DNA of 64,000 bases from Anthostomella pinea (Eukaryota; Ascomycota; Sordariomycetes; Xylariales; Xylariaceae): assembly GCA_963556695.1 (NCBI GenBank), contig CAUWAG010000010.1, forward strand, positions 4,588,001 to 4,652,000, in the 5' to 3' direction. Of the stretch, positions 22,602-33,300 are shown piece after piece. Position 1 is the first letter of the stretch; the number at the start of each line of letters is the position of its first letter. The translations under genes and the position numbers were made by a program. Below the pieces are notes generated by a model. That model was not told the origin of the DNA and did not search any database. It saw nothing but the letters and a program-made list of their open reading frames with translations.

Positions 22602-24427
22602 ATGGATATTGTAAAGCGTCTTCAAGCTTCGAGCAAGAACACCGAAGGCGATCAACGCTTTGACATAATACAGCAGTTGTCAGATATGTATTAGGCTCTT
22701 CAAGCCTGTGCCACTGGCCTTGAACAGTCGCCAGCAGCGGGCAATACCACCAGGTTCGACAATATTTCGATATCTAAAAAACGCCCAGAAGAATAAGCGG
22801 AAGTCTTCTGCGATCACACCCGCAACATCTCCTAAGGTCACGAACCCACCCACCACGTCTCGAATTTTTTCGTCCCTTCGGCACACTGGATCTCCGTCCC
22901 TGAATATTCGCTTACCCCATTCCAATCAAGCCAACAGCTATGATAAGCGTCTACCTCGTGATCCACCCGGGCCTTTGGGTTCCAGAAGACCCCGACTCCA
23001 TTCGGCCTCCGGGAATGGGACACGTCGTAAGACTCCCTTTAGTATAGCCATAAGAAGTAACCACGCCGAACTAGCACAGATACCGGCACCGACATCAATA
23101 CTGGTACCAACGCCTACACCTACACCAGCGCCTGCACCGGAGCCAATGCCCATAATATTTGAGCACCCAATCAATGTCAGAAGGCGAACCATATAGGGGG
23201 GTAAAGATGTATGTTGTTCTGCAGAGGGCTACAATACTAACCAGGCCTGGAGGCCATGTATATGTACATGTATGATTCCTTTGTTCCCAGGATATGCTTC
23301 CTGACAATCAACACAGCGTACATCGGTGCCGCCATGGGAAAAGGGGGCATAAGCATACAGCACGCTTTCACTGCACTTGTGCTGCAGATGACCCACCATA
23401 CTGTGTCCAAAGCCGACAAGAAGCCCCTCCAAGAACTCCAGGTAGCGTGTACTGAAATCAACGATACGCTCATGAATATAACTCGGTTCAACAAGGACAA
23501 AAACCAGTCAATCTATTAGAGTTGACAAACTTGAACCTCAACATCAAGGTCAACGTATTCCAAGACCCGACAGCGAAGCGCGCGAGAAAGAAAGACATCG
23601 AATGCGAACACCACGAGCTTCTAAAGCTAAACCCAGTCTTATGCGGTGTATTGCTTTTATCCATCCGGTCCCTGTATCATTCCGTCTGCATCAGCTTCAC
23701 CAACTCTTGGGGTGTGACTCTTCGTGCGACGCACTTATACAAGTACGCCCAGGACCTGAAGAACCTTGACAGTGTTTGGGGCGACGTGGAAGTCCTTTCC
23801 CAGACGCAAGCCCATAACGCGATATTCGCGGGCCGCGATACCCCTCCGAAGGCAGAAGAGTGTTTCAGAAGATATCTTATGGCCACGGGAGCCAGTGCGG
23901 TAGTCTTCACCCACAACCGGCGCATCGGAGTCGACCCAAGAGGCAACATCTCGGAAGAGCACCGCAAAAAGTTGAGGCCGAAAGCACAGGTATCCTCCGC
24001 GATAAGTGGCTTCTCCGGATCAAATCGGAATGACCAGACAGCGACTACGCAGGGGCTTAGGGTGGTCCTTGAAAAGGGTACAGCCCCGGAGGATTGCCCG
24101 CAGCAGATGAAGAGGACAGCAACGACAATCAGCAAAGGCGTACTCCAAGCTCTTGAATCGACGTTGAAATTTGAGGCCCAGGTGCTACAGGTCAATCTCT
24201 TGAAGCTGCATAGACAGAGCTAGGAGCTTCTTCGGCAAGTCAGAAAGGTAGCGGATGACGGCATTCAACGTTCAGGTGGAGAGTATTACATGAAAAGCGA
24301 GAGACATACCAAACACATTGCTTGGTATGTTCTAGGACAGGTTGGAGGCCCTATAAACATAGATGACCCCCCCGAAGGGTGCTTGCTCTTCGTCACAGCC
24401 GAGGAGATTCGGAAACTGACAGCCTGA
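22602..24427 (+). pseudogene. decayed gene resembling fungal DUF6604-type proteins
   Basis: No intact gene. Coding-like segments lie in different frames: a Pro/Thr-rich linker (to 23196, ending VPTPTPTPAPAPEPMPIIFEHP), a segment at 23256-23519, and a longer segment from 23522. The last contains ECEHHELLKLNPVLCGVLL and SFTNSWGVTLRATHLYKYAQ, which I associate from memory with the fungal DUF6604 family; that link is tentative. A TAG at 24221-24223 breaks the last segment, yet the same frame continues sensibly (ELLRQVRKVADDG to a TGA at 24425-24427). A CAG-to-TAG transition would explain that stop. Function unknown. A lineage-specific gene with unusual introns is the alternative. Confidence 0.35.
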
Positions 24428-25341
24428 GTTGGAGATTCTCGCGGTCATCAATGTTTGCATGCCTGTAGATCTTAGGTTGACAAGTATGAAGAGGTGGACT
24501 TCATCTTGTGGAGAGTAATTTTAACGTCACATGTGTTATGAACACCAACATGGACACAGGTAGACAGTGCTTGTAAGAGGCATCTGACTAATGATGAATG
24601 GGCTTACTAGTCGCGTACCGAGTGCAGCCACTGCCAAACATACTCCATGGCCTCTCCGTCCGTCTCGGGATGCCAGACAACGTTCGGGGTGATAATTCCC
24701 AACTTCGTAATAAAGTCTAGAGTATCCTCCGAATTCGCCTTATGTGTTTGCCAAAGGGTTTTGTCGCAGGGGTGTCACAGTTGCGGTGCGTATTAGTGTA
24801 CAAACCCTAGAGCAACAGAGGGTGGCAAAGGTAAAACGAGAGCATCAACGGTGTGTATACTCACTCTCGCATTCGGCTTCAATCAAGCTTTCCAGTCTTT
24901 GGAAGGAGTGCTGAAAGTGCTGAGATTTTCCGTCTTATGTGAAATTCACATCCCTCCAGTTTGCCCAATCGTTATCGCCCTCGGATGACTTATGCACCTG
25001 TTCATACCAGACGTGCTTATCTCACGACCTCGTTTTGCAGAAACCCAAACAGGAAACTCTGATTCATTGCCACAGAGGGCACTCAAGCTTGTCCTTGTCC
25101 TGTTCCTTGGCCACGCCATTCCTCCACTGCACATGAAGAAGAGAGCCCGAACAAATAAACGGTCAAGCGAACGTTACTGACGTAGCCTCTAGGCTGTCGG
25201 AAAGGAGGATACCCGGCGAAGGGCAGAGCCCGCAGTCTCTTCATCGTCATCGTTGTTGTGGTCAACATCGTCCTTGTCTTCGTCTTCGTCTCTGTTCGTG
25301 TGGGGAAGCAAGGACTGGCGATAACAGGAGGCAGTTAGCGC
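24428..25341. other. intergenic region, nothing recognised
   Basis: Only short overlapping frames and simple-sequence patches are present (for example cgtcttcgtc repeats near 25275). No supported feature. Confidence 0.45.
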
Positions 25342-26046
25342 TTATTCGCTAGGGTCAAATCCAAAGTTGATGGTAACCCATCGACCGAAGCGTCGTTCGA
25401 GTACAGCCACGGCAGTAGCGGCCTGGCATCGATACGAGCCAAAATGCTACTCGATAGTGGCGTCGCTCGCCGTCCCCGATACGACAGTTGCGGAGCACAG
25501 GTCGTAGTAAAAGTGATCGTGGAAGATATTCGTCAGTCGCTCAACATTGACAATGTTGAGTGGCCCAGTTAATTGGATCATACGAGGTCTTTGATCTGGT
25601 TCCTGCGAAGCTGTTCGGGTTCTATTCATCCGTACCTGGGGCGCGTAGCCGCCCACCACGAAAAGGCCTGCGCTGATTTTCTCGAGGAGTCTGTCGATGC
25701 CTTGTCGGTAGAAAAAGCACACCTTCGCTGCGGCGGTATGATGACCGAGGTCCGGGTCAGAGTGGTTGATGTGTGTCGCGTATAGCTTCCCGGTGTTACT
25801 CAGGGCGCCCGTAAGCATTGACACCGTGCAGTTGGGTGGAAGACCGGTGATGAAGGCCGATGTGTTTGCTTCGTCAGGTACGTCGGCCGACCAATTCTCC
25901 CGCCGCAAGGGATTGCCGCGATAGTTCGCGGAAAATCTGGGAATTGATGTGTCTTGGTGCTGTGCGTGACGAGGAAGAAAGGATGCAGCTGAGGCTCTGA
26001 GAGGAGCCACGGGTCGCGGAAACACCACGACTACGCCACCACGCAT
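25342..26046 (-). pseudogene. RRM-like hypothetical protein with premature stop
   Basis: The frame from 26046 encodes 199 aa. It has an RRM-like fold region (SAFITGLPPNCTVSMLTGAL; GHHTAAAKVCFFYRQGIDRLLEKI; FVVGGYAPQVRMNR) followed by a second half-repeat. It stops at TAG 25449-25447. The same frame continues beyond the stop for 34 codons (HFGSYRCQAATAVAVLERRFG..) to a TAA at 25344-25342, and the continuation looks like the natural end of the domain. The stop sits where a Trp codon would be expected, and TGG to TAG is a TpG-to-TpA change, the RIP-preferred context. I do not recognise a named function; small fungal proteins of this type are common and uncharacterised. A SINE-like insertion lies 140 bp upstream of its start. 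Confidence 0.55.
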
Positions 26047-26172
26047 GCCGGAGGACGGAAGGTATCTGGTTCCTCAGGGCGCCAAATGGCTGGGTGCAGA
26101 AGCAGTTCCGGAAATTCGTCTCCTGCCATTGCTTGTAGGGCTGCCAAGATGTGTGAGGGGATTATGGGAAAG

Positions 26173-26187
26173 CTGGTGCAGACACGG
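26173..26187. repeat. left 15 bp target-site duplication of SINE-like element
   Basis: Sequence ctggtgcagacacgg, identical to 26793-26807 on the far side of the tRNA-headed element. Confidence 0.8.
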
Positions 26188-26213
26188 TTTGATTGATTGA
26201 TTGATTGATTGAT
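26188..26213. repeat. (ttga)n simple-repeat tail of the SINE-like element
   Basis: Six tandem ttga/gatt units. On the minus strand this is the 3' tail of the element, directly abutting the left target duplication. Confidence 0.8.
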
Positions 26214-26653
26214 TTTATTTATCGTGGGTGCAGTCCCTCAACAGGGCAAACCACGCCTCCCAGAGCCATTGCATCGCAAGGTTGTAGAGGTGTCAGTCTA
26301 GATACATTCAGATCCGCGCACGAGCCCATCCTCGCTGTAGCGGTACCAACCTGGAGTGTCCAGATGGTTTTTTTTTTAGTCAATACCCAAGCACGATTCT
26401 GTCAGCAAAACCTCCTGTCCAGTGACAAAGCGACCCAGTGGACCTCAGTCCTCTGGTGTACACATCGTTCCAGTAGCCGTTCGATATATGTCGTATTGGT
26501 GGATGAAGCAGGTGTTTGTTATCTGCTGGCGAGGGAAACCACAAGGGGAAAAACCTCGCAGGAGTGGGTGTTATGGAGACAAGCTGCTTGGCTATCGGGC
26601 TCTGCGATAATGGGGCCTCTCCACTGTCGTGTGCTGGTTGTCGACTCGCACAA

Positions 26654-26705
26654 GCCGGGTCAGAAAGGGGGCCGGGTCAGAAGGGGGCCGGGTCAGAAGG
26701 GGGCC
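26654..26705. repeat. three tandem copies of a 17-18 nt G-rich unit
   Basis: Unit gccgggtcagaaggggg repeated three times (the first copy has one extra a), immediately 3' of the tRNA-like head on the element's sense strand. It may have arisen by slippage at the acceptor-stem end. Confidence 0.75.
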
Positions 26706-26793
26706 GTAGCAGGATTCGAACCCACTTGTTCTCGTCGCCGACCGCACAAACGAAAACACAACCAAGCGCATTTGACCATTGCGCCATACGGCC
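26702..26793 (-). other. tRNA-like head with A and B boxes
   Basis: The 7-nt acceptor arms (26793-26787 and 26708-26702) pair perfectly. There is a D-stem GCGC/GCGC with A-box TGGCGCAATGG and a T-arm with B-box GGTTCGAATCC. The region between D- and T-arms is about 40 nt, too long for a plain anticodon arm plus short variable loop, so either a tRNA intron or an insertion is present. I cannot assign an anticodon. Its place at the 5' end of an element with target duplications argues for a SINE promoter rather than a working tRNA gene. Confidence 0.6.
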
Positions 26794-26807
26794 TGGTGCA
26801 GACACGG
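26793..26807. repeat. right 15 bp target-site duplication of SINE-like element
   Basis: Second copy of ctggtgcagacacgg. Its first base is shared with the tRNA acceptor end. Confidence 0.8.
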
Positions 26808-26815
26808 GTTTGAAA

Positions 26816-29800
26816 GATTGGCAGGCCGAATCGATGTGGGCGAGAGGTTTTGATTTGGTGCACAAGAAGAACTGGGGGCAGATCAAGTTGAGAGAACGCC
26901 CAGCTGGCAAATGGAAGAAGCCTGAGGGAAACTGATTGGCAGCGTAACTGGGCAACAGAGGAGCGACAAGGCATCCAGCCAAACCCACATGTATAAACAG
27001 TGCAACCATTGAAAGTCAACAGTTCTCACGAAACAGCTTCAGGGCCCTGTAACAAGTCTGGTATGGCCCATGGGCATTGGGAGGCTATGAGATGGTGTTA
27101 TATAGCCACATGGGCGTATGTGCCTCCGCTGCTGCTATATGAGAAGGGCTCATACGTCAATCTCAGAGCTCGTAACGGCTGTCTGGTTCCAGTTCAATAA
27201 CATGCTACCATTACTTAACACTCAAAGCAATCACCTGAACTTATACTTCACAGGGAAGAGAAAGGTTTCAGTCAAGTCTAGCCGTGAAATCCATATCTGT
27301 ACTACAAGAGTCACGTATACAAGTGCTTGCTTCAAAACAAAACAGATCCAATGCCTCATGTCTACTCAGCTACACTTTCAAGTAGATTAGCATCGTGCTG
27401 TATATTCATTCAATGTCGGTGCTTCTAGTCGAGGGACTAGACTAACTCAGCTGGCGTACAGAGCTCGTCTAACCATCATGGTCTACCATACTCAGTCTAA
27501 CACTTGAGGTGTCAGGTCTCACCTCTATGTACTTCGTGCAGCAAAATGGCTATTGGCTCATGGTGCTTCGTGGAGCAGTATGACAGCAGCATGGTCAACT
27601 GGCTGGTAGTCTGTGACCTCTGACCAGTTACCAGCGATGCCAAAGGTGAAAGCAACAACAACAGGATGGTCATCATCCGGATAGCGTTACAGCTTGTATG
27701 TCACCACAGTGCAAACACTCTCAGGAGTCACCACGCAACCCAAGATGGTGGGCATACCGCGAGAAGTCCCATCATGTTACGCTGCGTAGCTGGCCATCAT
27801 CTATCTACCTGAGGGCTATTCCAGACGATCGCTGCCAAGCTTGTCTGCCGGGCTTTTGCGCTCAACATAGGTCCTGACCTGATGGAGGACACAGTCTGTC
27901 TTCTGTTGCTCTCTGATTCGTCCGACATGCCTTAATGTCTGGCAATAGAAGCGACCAAACATGTCCTACGCGCAGGTCAAACGAGGTAAGAGTCCGCAGG
28001 TGTCCGCCACCAAAATGAGGATCCTGATCCGCGAGGAGTCTGTTTTTGTATATTTCCAGGCCTGTACCTAGTCTGATGACGATGCCAACCAAATGCAGAG
28101 GCACCACGATTGCAATTGCGAAAATGAGCTGACCGCTTTACACAGCGCTGGATTGCATCATGCAACCCGAACACGTGTCCTTTGCCCGTCAATCAGCCTT
28201 CAAGTAGGAGTAATCATGTCCTCTCGCTTGGGTCTTGTTCCTATAAAGGCCATAGGGATGAGCGGTCCGGAGACAAGGTCATCGAACTGTTCGTGTGATC
28301 AGCATAGGTCCCATTGAGCGCTAATGGGGCTTCACAGACAGTGTTTTTGAAGCTAGAGCAGGCTGGTACCTACTGTGAAAGTTGACGATGGAGTGAGTAT
28401 TTTGGACTATGGTGACATAGTATCTCGGGTTCTGGATTTGAACTTCGACAGGTGTCGTGGAGAACGGTGAGAAGAAGCACACTTATATATGCTCAAGCGG
28501 TCCGCTGCATGGCTAATACATACGGCAGGAGGGGCCTCCTGGTGTCACACAGGCTCGTCCACCTATAGCTTCAGATGAGAAGACATCATCATCTTCGGAG
28601 CAGAAGGCCTCTCTGGGCCATGTGATTCAGCAGAATGCTCACGTGATTCCATCGTGGCTTCTACAGAATCAATTTGAACCCCAGCTACAGCGAATACCAA
28701 ACAGCTGGAGAGCAAATATTCTCATGCATCCTGGAAGTACCTCACAACCCCTTGCTTGCTAGATCGTGGCCAATCGCATCCACGCCAGCCCACGATAGAG
28801 ATCGGGACCCGACCCGATGGTTCAGCCGCCTTCGACTAGGTACCTACCTAGCTTGCTCGAGGCAAACGTTCCAATTGTTGATATGAATGGGTCTTCGCCA
28901 CGTCGTCGTCAATCTGCCATCCGCAGAGCAATATACTGACAAGGATGCCAGGCTGATGAGCGCGCCCCTGCGGCGAACTTGCTTCATCATGGCATTGGCG
29001 AATGGGAGTTTACGCCACTAGCATAAGGCGAGATAACGAGATGGAAGGATAGGTCCGCAGCGGCCGGGATCTTGGGTGCCGAGCGCGGTCCCTTCGAGGT
29101 CCGAGAGGATATTCTTGCAACAATACCATGGCACCACTGGACATCATCAGAGAACCTGTATGGTACCCAGGAGGCGGACGGGAGTCGTGGGGAAGACGCG
29201 ATGCCCGAATATGCGCCTTAATCCTGTATGCGCGAGAACCATGTCGAGCTATGGGGTGCCACTTGTCGGTTAGGAGTTGCCTTTAGCAAAACAGCGGCCC
29301 AGTCCCATGGCGTCGGCGTCGACTTCCCGGGGAAACGCACTAGGGACGAGAGCATGTCCGGTCCAGAAAAGTCCCAAGTGACCAATGTAGGGCTCAACGG
29401 AGGCATATGTCCGCAAAAATGGTGGCCTCGACTGATCGTGGCTTGCTACCATCCGGCCGAAGAGCGCAGGCTAGCTTCAGGCGATTACCGGTGCATCCTA
29501 GTGCGGCTGGTCGTTGACGATTTGATTCTGTTCGGCAGAGGCTGTTCCGATATTTGGGTGGTTGAGTTGTTGGGACTTGGCGAGCTGCCCCTTTTCACGG
29601 GGCCAAGGGGGGAATCCTTTGCGCTATAATACATCAACTTGGAACATGCCGGAGTTGCGGTTGAACGCTTTTCGGCCTTGATAGCACTTATTCTGCTGTA
29701 TCCTGCAATATATATGCATATCGCCTGGGGTATTCCGATCGGCTATGACAATGCACGTCAAGACGTACTAGCAGACTTGGGCGCATTGCCTCGGTGCGAG

Positions 29801-29955
29801 GGTCCCAAATGCAACCAGATTAACCAACCACGTTCTATAAAGCCCATGGCGCTGCCCGTCTCCTCGCCGGAATGATCACCAACCACTCTGACACTCATCA
29901 ATAGTCTCGCTCTCTTGCCCAGCATAGCCAGTCGCTCGATCTCCACATAGCTACC
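26816..29955. other. long gene-poor accessory stretch
   Basis: About 3.1 kb without any recognisable domain, RNA or element. Frames are short and unsupported. This may hold heavily decayed sequence or the promoter of the secreted-protein gene at 29956. Confidence 0.45.
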
Positions 29956-30516
29956 ATGAAGACATCCGCAGTCCTCCTCTCCGCCCTCGCGGCTCTGGCC
30001 CAGGCCCAGCTGATGCCAATCGACCAAATCGACCAGATCGGCCCCATTGTACTCGCCGGTCCCATCCAAATCCCCGATGTCAAGGGCTACCTGGTGCAGC
30101 AACTGCCCTTCAACTCGGCCATCAAGGCGCCGCTCGACTGCAACACCACCGAGACGTACATCGGGTCGCGGGTCCTGAAGGGCTGGCAGCCGACTGCATG
30201 CGCGGCCGTCTGCAACGAGCAGAGCGGTCAGAAGGGTGTCAGCAAGAAATGCCGCGCCTTCAACTCGTACCTGACCTACGTCAACGGCCAGCCTTTCGGA
30301 AGTGTTTGCTCCATGTACACCGTCACCTGGGGCATCCAGCACGCGATCAACAACGGCCAGGCCCACAATGGAGCCAACTACACGCTGGGCTACAGCTACC
30401 TTTTCACCAACGCATCCGAGCCCGCTTACCCGTGAGTAGAGGCCTGATGTGTATGTTTTCATCTTTGCTGTGGGCTTGTGGCTGACTTTCGTTGCGCTTC
30501 TAGTACTTGCCCCTGA
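29956..30516 (+). CDS. small secreted cysteine-containing protein
   Basis: Two exons, 29956-30431 and 30504-30516, giving 162 aa. The intron has donor GTGAGT, branch GGCTGAC and acceptor TCTAG, and the last exon adds only TCP and the stop. The N-terminus is a signal peptide (MKTSAVLLSALAALAQA). The mature part contains a conserved-looking core: C-N-T-T-E-T-Y, then PTACAAVCNEQSG, KKCRAFNSYLTYVNGQ and SVCSMYTVTWG, with six cysteines suited to disulfides, and sequons NTT, NYT and NAS. From memory this pattern occurs in a broad family of secreted fungal proteins of unknown function. It is not an enzyme I recognise. As a small secreted Cys protein it is an effector-style candidate, though a cell-wall or matrix role is equally possible. 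Confidence 0.8.
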
Positions 30517-31155
30517 AGTGCAAGACCCTTCGAATGCCGGTGGACTGATGGATTGGTGGATTGGTGGATTTGGTCGATGAGGCGTTACTGTTTGATAGGG
30601 TGAAGGTGATGGAGGTAATTTTCCTTGTGGCATCGAGGATCCGCATCGGATAGGAAACTGATATGCAGTCGCATAGATAAGTAGAGAAGAGAAATATAAT
30701 TCGGTTGTGCTCACATTCGGATGAAATCAAGTGGAGCTATTCAGCGCAGCGACTAGCTGCAGCCTGCGACGATGGTAGGTAATATCACCGGAGATATCAA
30801 CAAGTGTCATCTGGAGTGTTAAGGGGTTGGACGTCTGATTCCCTGACTTTGCCAATATACTCAAATACTCTGGGGAGCTGGCGTGCTTCTCCCGTTCCTC
30901 GAATTAGTAGATATGCGTTTGGTGTGATGTTTCTTTCCGTCCAGGTGCAGAGACATTCCCGGATATCATAAACGATAATGATTACAGTCGCCTGCGGTCT
31001 ATGATGCCACCACGTGAAGTCTCTTCTCCATACCTTCCCAACCTGTTTCATCGGATTTCCTAGACCGGACGGGCGCCTCTTGGCTTTCTCTGCAGACCTG
31101 ATCGATCCGTTCTCCAGCCGTGGCCCTATGGCGTGCTCCTTTTTCTTTTCCACCC
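30517..31155. other. intergenic region between convergent genes
   Basis: Short imperfect gattggtg repeats at about 30546-30570 follow the stop of the secreted-protein gene. No gene supported. Confidence 0.5.
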
Positions 31156-31737
31156 TCAGCACCGGCCGATGTAGCTCTCCACGCCCTCGATGGCGTTCTC
31201 GCCTAGCAGGCGCGCGTTCACGCCCATCTTTGCATCGTCGCTGGCGTTTGCGCCGAGTCCCCACCACTAGTCGGGTGTAGATACGTCAGTACGGTAAACA
31301 CTCCTCCCACCTACTCGTAGACACGACAAGAAGCTAATGTCCATCTCCTTTCCCCTCTCTTGAAGAATAAGATAAAGCCGCCTGCCTGTCCAACAAGGAA
31401 TGAGGGGGTGACAGGGGACTGAGGTACTATTACTTACATGCGTCATGCACCCGCAGTTCGCGCACCGGTAGAACGCTTCCGACCCGGCGGCGGCGGCATC
31501 GGTGCGCTTGTACTCGCTCAGGTCGGCGTTCTCTCCGGCCTTGATCTCAGCCCCGGTCCCTGCCGTTGTCACCGTCACGTCGCGGCGCGTGTAGTACGCC
31601 CAGAACACGCCGTACGCGTAGCATATGCTGCAGCGGCACTCGTTACACTTGGTTGGCGGTGCGGGGATCGCGAAGGTCACGCGGCCGCAGTGGCAAGACG
31701 CTGTGAGAGGGGCTGTGGCTGCTGGGGTGGATGCCAT
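31156..31737 (-). CDS. GFA / CENP-V-type zinc-binding enzyme
   Basis: Two exons on the minus strand, 31737-31438 and 31266-31156, giving 136 aa. The intron of 171 nt has donor GTAAGT and acceptor ACTAG and splices CMTH to WWGLGANA, restoring the family motif. Zinc ligands are visible: CHCG (C15, C17), C31-x2-C34-x-C36-x2-C39, and CANCGC (C92, C95, C97). The C-terminus MGVNARLLGENAIEGVE is the usual end of the fold. Family members were named after glutathione-dependent formaldehyde activation, but most fungal copies have no proven substrate. Length and fold order are normal, so the gene looks intact. Confidence 0.88.
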
Positions 31738-31798
31738 TGTGGGCGCTTGAAGGAGAAGTGGGGTTTGTAGGGGATGAGGGAGGATGAAGCTGGTAATG

Positions 31799-31841
31799 AT
31801 GAATTGGAGTTGGAGTTGGAGTTGACGTTGAAGTTGAAGTC
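31799..31841. repeat. (ggagtt)n / (gaagtt)n hexamer repeat
   Basis: About seven imperfect hexamers starting gaattggagttggagtt, in the presumed 5' leader of the GFA-like gene. Confidence 0.7.
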
Positions 31842-33300
31842 GATATGTCGTGATTTAAAGGTTTTGAAGAGTTGGGTGATTGTTTGCAGGCGGTCAAGGC
31901 TGCTTCCCCAGCTTGGGGCCACTGAGGCGGGCTGGGCCAATCATGCAGGCCGAGCTGCGCGCCCTTCGTGTCAAGACATCCATCGGACGTCAAGTTCCCA
32001 GATGTCTTGATTCCTCCAATTGACAACCTGTTCCTGTCCAGGTGCGGGTCCATACATGTAGAGACTGGCTCGTCTTCCAAATCAGTAGCGGACCCAGACT
32101 TGGGTATCAGTGGCTTCCAAGTCTCAAAGTTGGGCTCATACCCAAGGGGTCATCATCGCCTTGCTTCCAGATCAACTGGAGATTGTTCTTCTTAGACGCC
32201 TGCGTGGTCTTCCTTCCCATCCTTAAAGTCGCCCTCCTCTGCTTCGTAACGGTAAACCTTAGTGGTATTGGAGTCCCTCTTCGCCAGTTCTCACGCTTCG
32301 AAATTGGTCCAGTTTTTGTCCGGCTCTGTGTTGGACCGGCCTTTGGTGGTATAGAAGTAAACTTCCCCCCTTTCTCTGCAGCCCGTTGACTGGCCCTCCA
32401 GCAAAGTGTCGCTTCCACACGTGCCATTTGTTGTTTGTATGATACATTAGACACATGTTGACGGTACTGTACTGGAAACAAAATTCTCGTAGGGACTTAT
32501 AGGGACGTAAAATGCGCACTTGCTGTGTATCTTGCTGAAGCGGTATATGAGCTGCTCCCATTTGGAGCCTGTCCGTTCGCCTGTATAGAGGAGCCAACGG
32601 TACCTCGGACTCGAGTCATCCATTTTTTCGATTAAAACGTTCTCCCAACTGAAGATCTCGTCGTAGTACTGCCTTTACACAATGATTGGCTTCGGACTAG
32701 ATTGCGAAGAGCAATGCTGAGCATGAAGCAGGACAACTGCCACCTCGAGAAAGCCAGGATGCAGTCATAAGACACGCCTTCTACTGTGCAATACCACAAA
32801 GCCTCCGCACATCAACGAATGATAAGTAGGCTTCGTGCATTCTGTGGACGGAAGCGTATGTGGTCCTCGACAATTGTTGAAGGGGTTTCCTCTGGAGTGG
32901 TGCTGCATACATAGCGATGGCTGAGAAAAAGGGGCACGGATGATGAAAGGCATACGCCACCGCAAGCCAAATGAAGGGGTGGGGTTGCTTACTAAGCCCG
33001 CCGAACCAGCCACAACCTTCTACCGTCACTGCTGACGCAAAGGACGTTGCTGCCTCCAACCTGACGTGGATTCACTGGGAAGATGCGGTGATTGAAACGC
33101 GGTTGTCTGTTCTCTCGAAGTTGGTCCTCTCTACCTGACCCTCTTTCTATTCTTCACTTTACCCCTCCACATTACACCTGCAACTTTGGAGTTCTCTGGC
33201 CTCGAGATCGACAGGGCGATTGACACCACGTAGCACACTCGACTTTAGGCCAATAGCAAAATCCCCAGCATCATCTCGCTGCCCCGGAAGTACCGTCACC
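31842..33300. other. intergenic region between divergent genes
   Basis: Upstream of both the GFA-like gene (-) and the PPPDE gene (+). Short frames only and no recognisable motif. It presumably contains both promoters. Confidence 0.45.

Larger units (their letters stand above)
26188..26792 (-). mobile_element. tRNA-derived SINE-like retroelement, about 605 bp, complete
   Basis: Read on the minus strand, the element begins with a tRNA-like head (26793-26702). A short G-rich tandem repeat (26705-26654) and a non-coding body of about 440 bp follow. It ends in a simple tail of TCAA units (26215-26188). Exact 15 bp direct repeats (26173-26187 and 26793-26807) flank it. Head with internal pol III boxes, non-coding body, simple-repeat 3' tail and target-site duplication are the defining parts of a SINE. 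It encodes no transposase or reverse transcriptase, so it would depend on a LINE enzyme supplied elsewhere. The perfect duplication suggests a fairly recent insertion. The + strand open frame across it is not a gene. Confidence 0.75.

Noticed and set aside
26183..26213. ttga microsatellite as an independent repeat
   Set aside because: Better explained as the 3' tail of the SINE-like element because it abuts the target duplication.
26205..26813. 202-codon + strand frame
   Set aside because: Runs through the SINE-like element and its tRNA head in antisense; explained entirely by that element.
29758..30714. 318-codon minus-strand frame
   Set aside because: Antisense to the secreted protein gene with its signal peptide and intron; no domain of its own.
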